The notes beneath the pieces were generated by a model, which saw only the letters and a list, made by a program, of their open reading frames with translations, made no database searches and was not told the DNA's origin. From assembly GCA_965153355.1 (NCBI GenBank), contig OZ231126.1:34410001-34474000 (forward strand): DNA of 64,000 nucleotides, in the 5' to 3' direction. Below are positions 1 to 12,338 of the stretch, piece after piece. The stretch is from Flaccisagitta enflata (lineage: Eukaryota > Chaetognatha > Sagittoidea > Aphragmophora). Each line of letters starts with the position of its first letter. The first letter of the stretch is position 1. The position numbers were made by a program, and so were the translations under genes.

Positions 1-778
1 ATGATGTAGGATGTGATGGTATGGGATGTGATGGTATGGGATGTGTACAGTGAGATATGCTAACGTTGGATAGGATAGCATAAGCTGAGATGGGATTAGC
101 TAGGCAGAAATGAGCGTATAAAACGGGGAATAAAAAAGCATGAACATGCAATTTCAAAATATATGGGAGAGGATAGCACGTAAAGGGGTACGCATAAAAT
201 CTCGTACTTGGCATCAAGGGGGGAAATTTACGGAAATAAGAACTACTTTTGGCAGTGGAAAATCATAAAATCTGATTATTACAATACAATTTAAAACTAT
301 TAACACCCTCTGATGTACTGTGTTATTGCTTTATTGGGAAGAAAATCATAGATTTTGTATCGCGACGCGACGCGACGCGGGGAAGAAAATCAAAGGCAGG
401 GTGGGGGGAGGGTTGGGGAACCAAAAGTGACTCAATTACATACACCCCTGATTGACTGGTCAGTGGTCAGTGGTCCCCCTCCTTTGCACTTTTAATTCAG
501 TGAATGGTGGGTCCACTTAGGAGGAATTTCACCGTATAGAGATCGGATAAAATGGCAAGTTAATGTTGCTGAGAAATAGATAAGGATGTACTCTCCACGT
601 AGGGGAGCATGAGTTCGAAAGAAAAGAAGCAGATGGTAACGGGGATGAAGATGTAAAGGAAATGAAGGAATCTGACACATCCTACGAAGATAAATGGAAA
701 CGCGGAATCTGATGAAAATCGGGGAAGCAGACGACGAAAAGAGATGGAATGAAAAAGAGATTGAGAGAACGAGAGGCA
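1..778. other. non-coding, no gene seen
   Basis: I see no gene here. A 15-bp unit (GATGTGATGGTATGG) repeats about three times at 1-47, and the 5-mer CGCGA repeats four times at 361-380. The rest is unique AT-rich sequence leading into a purine array. Confidence 0.6.
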
Positions 779-1262
<484 letters not shown>

Positions 1263-1450
1263 AAAAAACAAGAGGGTTTACATGAAGGTAATGAGGAGAT
1301 AAGGAAGGGAGACAGGGCAAAGAAGAATGAATTTTGAAAAAACCAAAGAGAAGGAGGATTCAAAAGGCCAGACCAGGCCCGAGATCAAGATCAATCGCAT
1401 GCGATTGGGCAGGGGCAATTTTCACTTTATTCAGTTTCAGATCAACATTC

Positions 1451-1710
1451 AATAAGGGCTATGTGACGCAGGGTCACAATATCGTTTCCAACGGTGGGGG
1501 GGGGACATGCAAGTGCCATCCTCGTGATACAACCCTCATCCATACCCAACCCCACCCCATGCTGACAAACACACACAGACAATCATAACTGCAGCATCAA
1601 AAATGCGCATTTACAAACTTTTTGACTTGATCACAACGGACCAATAGCCTGATGGACGGACGGACGGAAGGACAAGGCCTCTTATGGAGTTGCATGTCCG
1701 TAACTAAAAA
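1451..1710 (-). repeat. hairpin-ended GTCY element, complete copy
   Basis: On the minus strand the 5' hairpin is AGTTAC...GCAACT (1688-1705, one G-T wobble), followed by a short GTCC tract and an interior. The 3' end has the GTGAC...GTCAC hairpin seen in the copies at 30.4 and 50.0 kb. A G8 run lies inside. Confidence 0.75.
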
Positions 1711-1775
1711 CCATACGTATTGACTACAAGGTGGAATGTGAAAGTGAAATCCCTGTCGAATTGAACAACTAACTG

Positions 1776-1785
1776 AACTATTTAT

Positions 1786-1829
<44 letters not shown>
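1776..1829. repeat. (CT)n microsatellite
   Basis: Uninterrupted CT dinucleotides apart from one CG step. Confidence 0.95.
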
Positions 1830-3385
1830 GTGAACGTAGGCGTTGTAACATTTCCGTAGTTTGCATGGTACTCATACTGGTAGTTCATTTTCCGTGAACA
1901 AATATTTTTCGATGGTGTCGACATCGAGGCCGCACGAGGTCGTTCTTGTTTGTTATTCAAGACAAACGTGAATAGAAGTACAAAACGAATGGAAAAAGCT
2001 TGGGGTTGATTCCGAGCATCCGGGGGCGCCCGAGAAACCCCGACTCTCCACCAGGGTAGAAGTTGCATTGCTTCTGCTGTTGAATTGCATAAGGTCACAA
2101 AGGTTGGGTGACAAACCTAACTATCTGGTGCGCCATACCAAACCAATTTTTGCCACACCAACTGCCCCTATGGGGTCCAAAACAGGGGTAGAAGGGCCTA
2201 TTTTGGCCTGTCCCGATTCTGTCCCTGCAGGCAAAATGCAAGTTTGACTAATCAAATAATGTCAAGCAGGGTCATCCCAAAGCTTGTAAGCAATCACTAT
2301 CAATCCATTGATATGTGTGGAAAGTTTGAACTCAATATTTCAACTGTAAGATGACAAAAAATAGCTTTGAAACATAGTACTCCCCCCTTCATTTTTCAGT
2401 CATTTTTTGCTAAAAATGAGGTAAGTTGATCATTTTTTTTGTTAGCCTATCATCACTCAAATACTAAGCAATTTTTCTTTTTCCATAGCATTGACAACTA
2501 GTTGAAGGACATTCCCTCCAATTTTCAAAGATTTTTTCCATTCCATTGGTGAGAAATCATCATTTCCTTGAAGCGTTACAATTCAGAGGTGCTCCATGTT
2601 GTAGCTGTCACACTTATGTCACACTATGATTCTTACTATGTCACAGCATAGTAATATGCTTAACGCTGAATTTATCTATATGATGTGAAAGAGGTTAAAA
2701 TTCTGTACATACCTCTAAAATTTCAAGTCTTAACTCCAATGTGATTTGTCATAGTGAAATTCCAAAGTTGATCACTACCAAAATAAGGAATGAATTGTAA
2801 GTTTGTAACGCTTGCCGACCAAGTCTCATAGTTAATTCTTTGTTTCCACACAGCACTTCGCACAGAAATGCGCGCATGTTTTGGTGCCTTAATGTAGTAA
2901 ATTTCTTAAAATTCAAATTGGCATATCTCACCAACTAATTGAGCTAGCCCAATGAAATTTTGCATGGTTGATACCCAGATCAAGATGGTCCTTCATCTTA
3001 TTTCTGATGTGACTCAAATAATGTCAAGCAGTCCAACCAGACCAACCAGCCTACCAGATAAAAAAATGAAAAAATGGCATAACTTCCAAAATAATTGTCC
3101 AATCTAGTTGAAATTTTGTATGAAGCTTCCTTTAAAGGTTCCCTGTCACTGGCATCAAAACAAGCTTGGTGGGAAAAATTCTCCTCCAATAGCCCGCCCA
3201 GCCAAAAATGGTGCTTATAGAGACTTTTTAAAAAAACTCAAATTTCTTGAAAAAAATCGCAAAAACATAATCAAAAATGATTGCTTGAATATCATCATCA
3301 AAAATTTTGCTCTCATATTGATTGCCTTGTTGTATCTAGCTAAATATATGAGTAAAAAAATTGATAATAATGTCTTTCTAGGCCT
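1830..3385. other. unique AT-rich sequence, no gene seen
   Basis: About 1.5 kb without convincing codon signal. A segment around AATAATGTCAAGCAG occurs twice (near 2257 and 3016), which suggests an old duplicated or mobile sequence. Confidence 0.5.
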
Positions 3386-3387
3386 TA

Positions 3388-3808
3388 TTTGTATACAGCC
3401 CTCATAAAAATGTTTTCCTTCCGAGTAGCAGGATTTTTCCCTTGAAGTCTTCCAACATGAAAAATCCAACTCCACTAATGAAAATACACCAAAATTAAAA
3501 AGAAACCCCAATCTTTTACTTTAATTGACTTTCACAGCAGAAAACTATTCTTGCTCAACCAACTGCTTAAAAAAAAGGTAACCCTTATTGAAAATTCTAG
3601 TCACCAGGTGAAAAAAATTCATGATGCCTACAATTGTATATTTGATAGGATCACACTCTGTCCATTTTTTCCCTTTTCTCCTCCTCTCTTTTTTTCTTCT
3701 GTTTCTTTTCTTTTTCTTTTTCTTTTTTTCCCTATTTCTGCTACTTCTGGTATTTCTTCCTCTTCTTCTTCTTCCTCTTCTGCCCCTTCCAAAACCTCAC
3801 TTTACCTC

Positions 3809-3855
<47 letters not shown>

Positions 3856-4023
3856 TCTTCGTCTTTTTCTTTTTCTTCTTTTTCTCCTTCTTTTTCTCCT
3901 TCTTTTTCCTCCTCCTCTTCTTCTTCTTCCTCCTTTCCTACCAAAACCTTCCGACACATATCCCTCTCTTCCGAGTAGCGGCGCTACCCGCTACTCCACT
4001 TTTAAGAGGGCTGTTTGTATACA
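3388..4023. repeat. possible inverted-repeat element with pyrimidine-rich core
   Basis: TTTGTATACAGCCCTC at the left recurs inverted, with a small insertion, at the right (GAGGGCTGTTTGTATACAAA). Between them lie a unique AT-rich left part and a CT/TTC tract (3660-3960). A CT run at about 3806-3857 sits inside the tract. I saw no clear target duplication. Confidence 0.4.
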
Positions 4024-4194
4024 AAATGAGCTTGAATAAGAAAATCCAAGTATGGATTCATATACAATAATAGGTAACCTACATGATGATGTACAGTTTT
4101 GTTCAATTTTAAAATATTTAAAATTGACGAATTTCACTCTGTCTGCGCTCCCCTAAACGTGACACCAGCCTTGGAGAAAGAAAACATGAAAGGA

Positions 4195-4790
4195 AACAAG
4201 GCCGGATACACGGGCCAAGACGGTGCGCCGAGCGTTATTAATTCATAGCTATCCCGACCTCCATCAGACCTATCCCTAGCTCTATCAGACCATTCCTAGC
4301 TCTTTCAGACCTATCCCGTCTGGCGTTATTAATCCATAGCTATCCCTAACTCCATCAGACCTATCCCTAGCTCCATCAGACCTATCCCTAACTCTATCAG
4401 ACCATTCCTAGCTCTATAAGACCTATCCCGAGCTCTCTCAGGCCTCTCCCGAGCTCTATCAGACCTTTCCCGAACTCTATCAGACTTATCTCGAGCTCTA
4501 TCAGACCTATCATCAGCTCTATCAGACCTATTCCCAGCTCTATCAGACCCATCTCCAGCTCTATCAAACCTATCCGACCTATCACCAGACCTATCCAACC
4601 TATCCCCAGCTCTATAAGACCTAACCGTAGCTGATTATATTAGTGAATGAAATGACGAGTATCATTTATGATGAACAAAATGAGTTTTCTATTGATTTCA
4701 AACATTTTTAGCGATTTTTCAATCGAGCGTGACCAACGGATGGACGGACGGACGGACAGAGCATCTTATAGAGATGCTATGGCGCATCTA
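4195..4790 (-). repeat. hairpin-ended GTCY element with satellite interior
   Basis: The 3' end (GGCC...CCGGCCTTGTTT on minus) is at 4195-4217. The 5' end has the perfect stem AGATGC/GCATCT with a 6-nt loop at 4772-4789 and a (GTCC)n tract beside it. A 21-bp satellite fills the interior, so the boundaries of a complete element can be placed. Confidence 0.7.
4240..4625. repeat. 21-bp satellite array
   Basis: About 18 diverged copies of a unit close to AGCTCTATCAGACCTATCCC. The array lies inside the GTCY element, and a shorter relic of the same unit lies in the next element at about 6165-6305. Confidence 0.9.
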
Positions 4791-4852
4791 AAAATCATCC
4801 TAGCATATTTCTGAATCATTTCCAGTGATTTGTGCTTCTTTTCGACATTTTC

Positions 4853-4937
4853 AACTCGAGCGTTACCGACCGACCAACCAACCGACCAACCGACCGACAG
4901 ACAGAGCCTCTCATAGAGTTGCTATGGCGCACCTAAA

Positions 4938-4938
<1 letters not shown>
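4853..4938 (-). repeat. GTCY element 5' end
   Basis: (ACCG/ACCA)n followed by an imperfect hairpin (AGTTGC...GCACCT as read on plus). The terminal CTAAAAAG merges directly into the AAAG array. Confidence 0.65.
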
Positions 4939-5343
<405 letters not shown>

Positions 5344-5360
5344 TAGCAGCCCAAGGCAGT

Positions 5361-6057
5361 AAGTGGTCAGCGGTACCTGCCCTGCTTGAGTAGTGTGTGA
5401 TTTAAGTTGAGGGAGAGGCAGCGGCCCCGAGGGCGAAGTCCTGAACACAGGGGGAATCTGTCCCTCCATCCGTCTGTCCGTCCGTCCGTCCGTCCGTCCG
5501 TCCGTCCGTCCGTCCGTCCGTCCGTCCGTCCGTCCGTCCGTCCGTCCGTTCGTCCATCCGTTCGTCCCCCTCCACCCCATCCTCAGGGCTTCGTCTCCTT
5601 TGGAACCTATTCTGACCCAAATAATGCCAAATAACCCAAATCCAAGCAATATGGTCAAAATCTAAGCAAAATGGCCCAAATCCAAGCATAATGGCCCAAA
5701 TCCAAGCAAAATGGTCCAAATCTGGTCAGAATCTAGGTATCGGAGGACACTGTATAGATCTAAGGGGCCAAAATGATGTACTCCGGGCCAGATTTGGGCC
5801 ATTTTGCTTGGATTTGGGCCATTTTGCTTGGATTTGGGCCATTATACTTGGATTTGGGCCATTTTGCTTAGATTTTGGCCATATTGCTTGGATTTGGGCT
5901 ATTTGGCATTATTTGGGTCAGAATAGGCCCCAAAGGAGACGAAGCCCAGAGGATGGGGCGGGGGGATGGACGTACGGACGGACGGACGTACATATGTACG
6001 GACGGACAGATTCCCCCTGTGTTCTACAGGACTTCGTCCCCTTTGGGGCCGCTGCCC
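5361..6057. mobile_element. foldback element with minisatellite arms (F1)
   Basis: Terminal segments GGCAGCGGCCCCGAGGGCG (from 5417) and its inverted partner ending at 6057 enclose a (CCGT)n tract (about 5464-5556). A minisatellite of unit about GGCCCAAATCCAAGCAAAAT runs forward at 5630-5715 and reversed at 5790-5905. The whole can fold into a ~300-bp hairpin. The outer left end has the family tag GGTCAGCGGTACC. Confidence 0.8.
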
Positions 6058-6120
6058 AAAAAAGAAAGGAAGAGAAAAAAATTTTGGAAAGTAAGAAAGA
6101 AACCTCTTATAGACGGGATA

Positions 6121-6467
6121 AGAGAACTGGATACGCGGGCCAAGACGATGAGCCGGCGTTGTTACTTCTTAGGCCTATCCCTAGCTCTATCCCAAGCTCT
6201 ATTTACCTAACCGTAGAGACATATGATATGAATTGACAAGTAACATGAATTCCTATCCCGAGCTCTGTCAGACCTATTCCGAGCTCTACTAGAGTATCAG
6301 ACCTAACTGCATGAAATGATAATTGATAATTGATAATGTATGAAATGACGAGTAACATGAATGATAATCAAAATGAATTCTCATGTGATGTTAAACATTT
6401 TGTGCGGTTATTCACTTGAGACAGACAGACAGAGCCTCTTATAGAGGTGCTATGGTGCACCTAAAAA
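6121..6467 (-). repeat. hairpin-ended GTCY element
   Basis: The perfect stem AGGTGC/GCACCT with a 6-nt loop is at 6445-6462. A short GTCT tract follows, then relics of the 21-bp satellite, then the 3' motif around 6121-6145. Confidence 0.7.
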
Positions 6468-6472
6468 AGTTA

Positions 6473-6482
6473 GAAAGAAAGA

Positions 6483-6566
<84 letters not shown>

Positions 6567-6582
6567 AAAAAAGAAAGAACGA

Positions 6583-6653
<71 letters not shown>

Positions 6654-6675
6654 TAAGAAAGAAAGAAAGAAAGAA
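6473..6675. repeat. AAAG/CAAG microsatellite
   Basis: (CAAG)n at about 6484-6528 inside (AAAG)n. Like the 4.9 kb array, it begins at the A-rich end of a GTCY element. Confidence 0.96.
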
Positions 6676-7357
6676 TAGTCGCAAAAGCGTTAGATGGTCA
6701 GCGGTACCCGTTGCCCCTGTGTTTGTGTATGTGAGTGTAATGATGAGAGGGGCAGCGGCCCCGAAGGGGCCGATGACCTATGCTCAGTAAGTTTGGTTGC
6801 TTGAGGCTGGAATTTAAGCCTCGCTGCAAGGATTTGAGCCTTAAAGCTGGGATTTGAGCCTCAAAGCTAGGATTTGAGCCTCAAGATTGGTATTTGAGCC
6901 TCAAGGTTAGGATTTGAGCTTTTAGTCTGGGATTTGAGCCTCAAGGTTGGGATTTGAGCTTTGAGTCTGGGATTTGAGCCTCAAAGCTGGGATTTGAGCC
7001 TCAAAGCTGGGATTTGAGTCTCATGAGTGGGATTTAAATCTCAAGGCTGGGATTTGAGCCTCAAGGCTGGGATTAGAGCCTCAAGGCTGGGATTTGAGCT
7101 TCAAGGCTGGGATTTGAGCTTCAAGGTTGGTATTTGAGCCACAAGGCTGGAATTTGAGCCTCAATACTGGAATTTGAGCCTTGAGGCTGGAGTATGAGCC
7201 CCAAGGCTGGAATTTGAGCCTTGAGGCTGGTATTTGAGCCTCAAGGCTGGGGTTTGAGCCTCGGAAGGGGGGGGACGGACGGAGAAGAAGGAGAAGGAGG
7301 AGAAATTTGTCCTATGCGTGAAAGCATAGGTCATCGGCCCCTTCGGGGCCGCTGCCC
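6676..7357. mobile_element. foldback-type element with direct minisatellite (F2)
   Basis: Starts TAGTCGCAAAAGCG, then GGTCAGCGGTACCCG. The palindrome CGGCCCCGAAGGGGCCG is followed by GATGACCTATGC, and the same block returns inverted at 7325-7357. The interior is about 24 copies of a 20-bp unit near TCAAGGCTGGGATTTGAGCC, nearly all in one orientation. A copy with the same plan lies at 25.5 kb. Confidence 0.8.
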
Positions 7358-7455
7358 AAAAACCGAATAAATTAAATGAACGGAGAAATGTATGAAGGTG
7401 TGCATGGATGGATGAATGACGATGAGGGACGATGACTGCACATTGGACATAGTGC

Positions 7456-7557
<102 letters not shown>

Positions 7558-7811
7558 GGGAAAGAAAAAAAACTGGCTGAGAAGTGCAGATAAGAGAAAA
7601 TGGGGCAAAAAGTCAGGATGCAAAAAAGAGCGAGGTGAATTTGATGCTGGCGAAAGCTTCTGTCATGTTGGGTGACAAAAACGTCAATTCTGGAGCATCC
7701 AGGATTGTCGCGCCTTTGCCTTCACTTTTTCCCTCGCTTCTTTACGTCATTCTCACTTTGCCCTTGCCTCTCCATTTCACTACCACTTTGCCTTGGCCCC
7801 TTTCCTTTTTT

Positions 7812-7960
7812 AGTTGCGGACACGCAAGTCTATAAGAGGCTTTGTCCGTCCGTTGGTCGGTTGGTTGGTCCGTCACGCTCGAGTTGAAAAGAGGGAAAAA
7901 CGCGCATTTCCGCCCCTGCCCACCCGTCCGCAGCTGGTGGCCGTGTATCCGGCCTTGTTT
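7812..7960 (+). repeat. hairpin-ended GTCY element, complete short copy
   Basis: 5' AGTTGCG-GACA-CGCAAG hairpin, CTCTATAAGAG mini-hairpin, GTCC/GTTG tract, CTCGAGTTG block, subterminal GTCCGCAGCTGG, and the 3' hairpin GGCCG-TGTATC-CGGCC followed by TTGTTT. Confidence 0.85.
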
Positions 7961-8820
7961 CATTTCGGTTTGCTTTTGTAAACCTCCTCACTTCACCTTC
8001 TCTTTACCTATGACTCTCTACTTCACCTCTATTTTGTCCTTACCTTCGGTATGATTCTTCTCCTCTCAGCTTCTCGCAGTCTCCATCGAAACAGCTTTTT
8101 CCCGCGTGGCAACTTAGCCTGTGCCTATCCTTCAGCTTTTGTAAAAAGTTGCGGCGCCAGGCTCAGTACGCTGAGTCAAACTTGGTTATTTTCGTCTCAC
8201 CACCATGATCAAAAGCTCATTATGTATATCTCCGTGAATATATCTCACAGCACTAAGCTGAATATAGTGAGTTAACTAAACCCTCTGTCGCAGAGCTTCC
8301 TCAAAAAGAAGGAAAACAGTAATAACTATTTCTAACATCTTTTTTTAATTTTTTTAGCATTTTTTTTTAAATCTCATTCATTTCTTTTTCAATTTTATTG
8401 TTTTTTTGTTGTTGTAATTACATTTTATAACCATTTTTTTCTATTTAAACTTCTGGTCTCATCAGATCATTGTTCATAAGTTGGAGCTATTTGTTTACAT
8501 TTCTTTGAAAAAAAAAAACAAAATCAATACTCGGCTCTTGTTGTATGGGACCGAGTTGCCAAGGGGATATTGCAAGGAAGATGTACTTTCTGGAGCAACA
8601 GGTCGGATTGCAGTCCGACTCTTCACAAATGCAAGCCCCAAGGCTCAAATACAGTTAAACCCTGCTCTAACAGACCCGCCACCAATGAAATTCGATATTT
8701 ATAAGCATTTGGTTTTTCCAACACCCAATACCCAATACTTTCCAAGTAAAACTCACTGTTTTAACTCTAGAAACAACTTATTCAATTTAAAGTATGCAAA
8801 AAATTCAGAAAAAATTTAGA
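7961..8820. other. unique sequence, no gene seen
   Basis: Short open frames exist but lack splice or family support. CAGTTAAACCCTGCTCTAAC near 8650 looks like a lone pogo-type terminal repeat with no partner found. Confidence 0.45.
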
Positions 8821-8821
8821 A

Positions 8822-8876
8822 TGTGCTGACCGACTGACTGACAGAGCAAGATGAACAGTCACGTGCACGCGACTAA
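8822..8876 (-). repeat. GTCY element 5' end fragment
   Basis: Short ACTG tract, then AGTCACG-TGCA-CGCGACT (one wobble) and CTAAGAATG. Confidence 0.55.
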
Positions 8877-8894
8877 GAATGCTGGTCCCTTGAG

Positions 8895-9380
8895 ATCTGT
8901 CAGAGTAGGATTCAAATCAACTGTGCAAGCATTGAGACTTAAATCCTGGCCTCAGGGTTCAAATTCCAGCCTAGAGGCTGAAATCCCTGGTCTGCCTCAA
9001 GACTCAAATTCCAGTCTCGAGACTCAAACTCCAGTCTCGAAACTCAAACTCCAGTCTCAAACTTAAATTTCAGCCCCGACACTCAAATTCAAGCCTCGAG
9101 GCTCACATCTCAGCCTCAAGGCTCACTTCCTTGCCTCAAGGCTCAGACCACCACCTTGAGGCACGAATCCCCACTTTGAGGCTCAAATCCAAACCTCAAG
9201 GCTCTAGCACTCACCCTGAGGCACAAATACCCATCTCAAGGTTCAAGTCAAGGCTCAAATTCTCAAGATGAGGTTCAAATTCCTGCCTCAAGGTTCAAAT
9301 CCTTGCCTCAAGGCTCTAATTTCAGCCTCGAGACTCAGTTCCTTGCTATGAGGCTCAAATCTCTGCTCAACAGGTCGCCC
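8895..9380. repeat. diverged ~20-bp minisatellite
   Basis: Copies of a unit near TCAAGGCTCAAATTCC. This is the reverse complement of the unit in the F2 and F5 elements. Confidence 0.8.
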
Positions 9381-9384
9381 ACAG

Positions 9385-9893
9385 GCAATATGTGGTCAGC
9401 GATACCCGTTGCCCTGCTTTGCATGGTTGAAAATTGGAATGAGACGCAGGGCAGCGCCTCCGAAGGGGACAAAGTCCTGTAGAACAAAGGGGACTTTCGT
9501 TTGTTTGTTCTTCCATCCGTCCGTCCGTCCGCTTCCCCAGGCCCTCTCAGGCCTGAAATTTGACCTCTCAGGCCTGAAACTGCCCTCTCAGGCCTGAAAT
9601 CTACCCTCTCAGGCCTTGAATCTGAGAGGGTAGATTTCAGGCCTGAGAGGGCAGATTAAAGGCCTGTGAGGACAGGATTTAGGTCTGAAGGGCCAAATAT
9701 CAGGCCTAAGAGGGAAGATTCAAGGCCTGAGAGGGCAGATTTCAGGTCTGAAAGGCCATCTTAGGCCTGCAAGGTCAAAACTCAGGCCTGAGAGGGCTTG
9801 GGGGGATGAATGAACAAACGGACGGACGGACGAACGAATGAGCCAAAGTCCCCTGTTTTCTACACAACTTCGTCCCCTTTGGAGCCACTGCCC
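9385..9893. mobile_element. foldback element with minisatellite arms (F3)
   Basis: Family tag GGTCAGCGATACCCG at the left, then GGGCAGCGCCTCCGAAGGGG and AAAGTCCTGTAG at 9440-9485, and the inverted partner at 9846-9893. The arms are copies of CCCTCTCAGGCCTGAAATCT. They run forward to about 9620 and reversed afterwards, so the centre folds back. Confidence 0.8.
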
Positions 9894-10354
9894 AAAACCC
9901 AGCCACAAGACTTTAATCTAATCTCGAGGCTCAAATCCCACCTTCAAAGCTCTGATTCTACCTTAGATGCTTCAGCCCAAGCCTCCATGCTCAAATTCAA
10001 GCCAATTAGGGCCACTACCCCTTTCACTACCAATTACTATATCAGGGGGCGTTTCTACTTCTGGTCACAGGTCAAAGAGTTTTTTTAAGGGCCACAGATC
10101 TCTACTCATTTCAGTCTGTCCATCCGTCTGTCAGTCCGTCGGCCCATCTGTCACTGGTTCTTAGTCACTGGTTAAGCAACTCCATAGCAGGCTCTGAAGA
10201 TCCATAACACAAAATTCTGAGCGACGCAAATCCGCTGAAATTCTGATTTGTGAGCATTACGGTCCCTGCTTAGGCAAATTACAGCCCCGCCCGCCTACAA
10301 ACTGCCCCTGCCCGCTCGATTCCTGCCCCTACCCACCGCCAGCAACTAATTTTT

Positions 10355-10880
10355 GGGGCAGCGGCCCCAAAGGGGACAAAGTCCTGTTGAACACAGGGGG
10401 ACTTTTGTCCGTTAGTTTGTTTGTTTGTCGATCCATCCGTCCATCCGATTGTCCCCCACATGCCCTCTCAGGCCTGAAATCTGTCCTCTCAGGCTTGAAA
10501 TCTACCCTCTCAGGCCTGAAATCTGCCCTCTCAGGCCTTGAATCTGCCCTCTCAGGCCTGAAATCTGGCCTCTCAGGCCTGAAATCTGCCCTCTTGGGCC
10601 TTGAATCTGCCCTCTTGAACCTCAAATCTGCCCTCCTAGATTCAAGGCCTGAGAGGGTAGATTTAAGGCCTGAGAGGGCAGATTTTAGGCCTGACAGGGC
10701 AGATTTCTGCCCTGGTAGGGCCTGGGGGGACGGGCGGATGGACGGATGGACAAACGAACAGACAAACGAAAGTCTCCCTGTGTTCTATAGGACTTCGTCC
10801 CCTTTGGAGCCGCTGCCCTGTTTCCTCTCACTCCAATTAACAATCATGCAAAGCAGGGCAATGGGTATCGCTGACCACAT
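10355..10880. mobile_element. foldback element with minisatellite arms (F4)
   Basis: GGGGCAGCGGCCCCAAAGGGG at the left and its inverse at about 10787-10820. The CCCTCTCAGGCCTGAAATCT arms reverse near 10640. The outer right end is the inverted family tag (CGGGTATCGCTGACC-like). F3 and F4 together are bounded by inverted outer tags, so they may be one composite. Confidence 0.8.
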
Positions 10881-10900
10881 GTTGTATCCAGCCTTGTTTA

Positions 10901-11460
10901 ATTGCGAGCGGTTTTTGCATTACTGCTCCTGCCCAACTGTCCGCAACTGGATTGCCGTGTATCTGGCTTTGTTGTTCTTGTTTTTGCAGTGAATGAATTC
11001 TTTGAATTCAAATTTTCGGTTAATACGGAGTTTCATGTTTCAACAAAGACCCAATACCAAAGTAGCGTGTGGGTGAGCAGGGACAGTCATGAATAAGCTA
11101 ACCCAAGCATTTGGGCAAGAGCTTATTGCAAGAACCACCCGTAAACGCCAAAAAAGCTAACAGTGATGGACTGACCAACAGATATAGCGGGTTAAAGGTT
11201 GTATGCCGCTAAAAACATACAGGATATAAGTATGCGAAATACATTTAAAAATCCGGATACATGGCTAAGTTACATGTGGGTGGGCGGGGGCAGTCAATTT
11301 AACGGTTAAAAAAGCATTCGGGCAGCAGAAGTAATGCACCCGTGAACCACCCGTGAAAGCCAAAAAAAAAAACAGAGATACAGACCAACTAACCAATGGA
11401 TGGACTGACAAACACCAAGGGGCACGACCGGTTACAGAGTTGTGTGCAACCAAAAAAAAA
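10901..11460. repeat. fragments of GTCY elements
   Basis: A 3' end on plus (to 10974, GCCGTGTATCTGGC-TTTGTT). Two related minus copies follow, with 5' ends at about 11160-11217 and 11390-11460, the latter with AGTTGTGTGCAACC. Confidence 0.6.
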
Positions 11461-12006
11461 ATATGGAAGTGATATACTAAATAAGTCTGTCACCAACGCG
11501 GCACAAGTGTCAAATAGTTGTAAGAATGAGAAAACTCAGGCGTAAGAGAAGCATTGCATATCTCACTGCACTGGTTTCTCCGCGACAGAGGGTTCCGTCA
11601 TGCCGAGGCTGCAATATTTGTAAATTCAACTCAGTATGCCATGTCTTACCGACCGAGCATCTGATACATGACAGAATCCAAGAATTTAGATCGCCGAATC
11701 AACGTAAGGCTCAGGCTTAATCGATCTTAAAGCTTAATAGTAATATCATTACTCTTAACAAAGACTTGATGCATGATGATACCTGCAGCTTTAATTAGTT
11801 GAGAAGTTGCATGTAGGAAATGATTTTTGATATGATCAATCCTCCGACATTATCTAGGTTATAGTTTAACGAAGCTCATCTGTCAAAAGCTCGTCAGAGA
11901 CATCTCCCTTCAAACTGCCCATTTCCTCATTGCCATCTCCATAAACCCTCATAGTCTACCGAAATTCTCTTTTTTTGTCCTCACGCCTCGACGAAACAAC
12001 CAAACG
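11461..12006. other. unique sequence, no firm gene
   Basis: Mostly AT-rich. Short open frames on plus (11526-11720) have no recognisable domain. Confidence 0.4.
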
Positions 12007-12185
12007 TTAATCTTTGACATGTATATTATCATCTCCGTTGTCTGCATCTTCCTCACGTTTTGTTTCCTTGTAATATTCGGCGTTCACCTCTGGGACGGGC
12101 ATGTGTACATTGAGCGTAAAATCTTCATCTGAGAAAATCGACCACTCAATATCATCATCTATCCACGATTCAGCGGTGAAGTTCT
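12007..12185 (-). CDS. candidate terminal exon of an unknown acidic protein
   Basis: I do not recognise a family. On the minus strand the acceptor-like AAAACTTCAG is followed by 58 open codons and TAA. The peptide is strongly acidic (SWIDDDIEWSIF, DEDFTLNVHM, a DADNGDDN tail) with little low-complexity sequence. If real, it is a last exon entered in phase 1, and the BEL/Pao element inserted about 150 bp away would sit in its upstream intron. The opposite strand reads as a hydrophobic stretch starting ATG at 12019, the usual mirror of GAT/GAA codons, so the strand is uncertain. No polyadenylation signal was found. Confidence 0.3.
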
Positions 12186-12338
12186 CTGAAGTTTTTGTAA
12201 GACGTACATGTAATGTTAATCAATCATCACTGATCAATCCAGGAAAGAATGAAAAAATACATAATTTGTGACCAATTTGGCACCTGTTGATATAGCCGTT
12301 TAAAAAAGAGCCATAATTCCAATTAACATGAAATTAAC

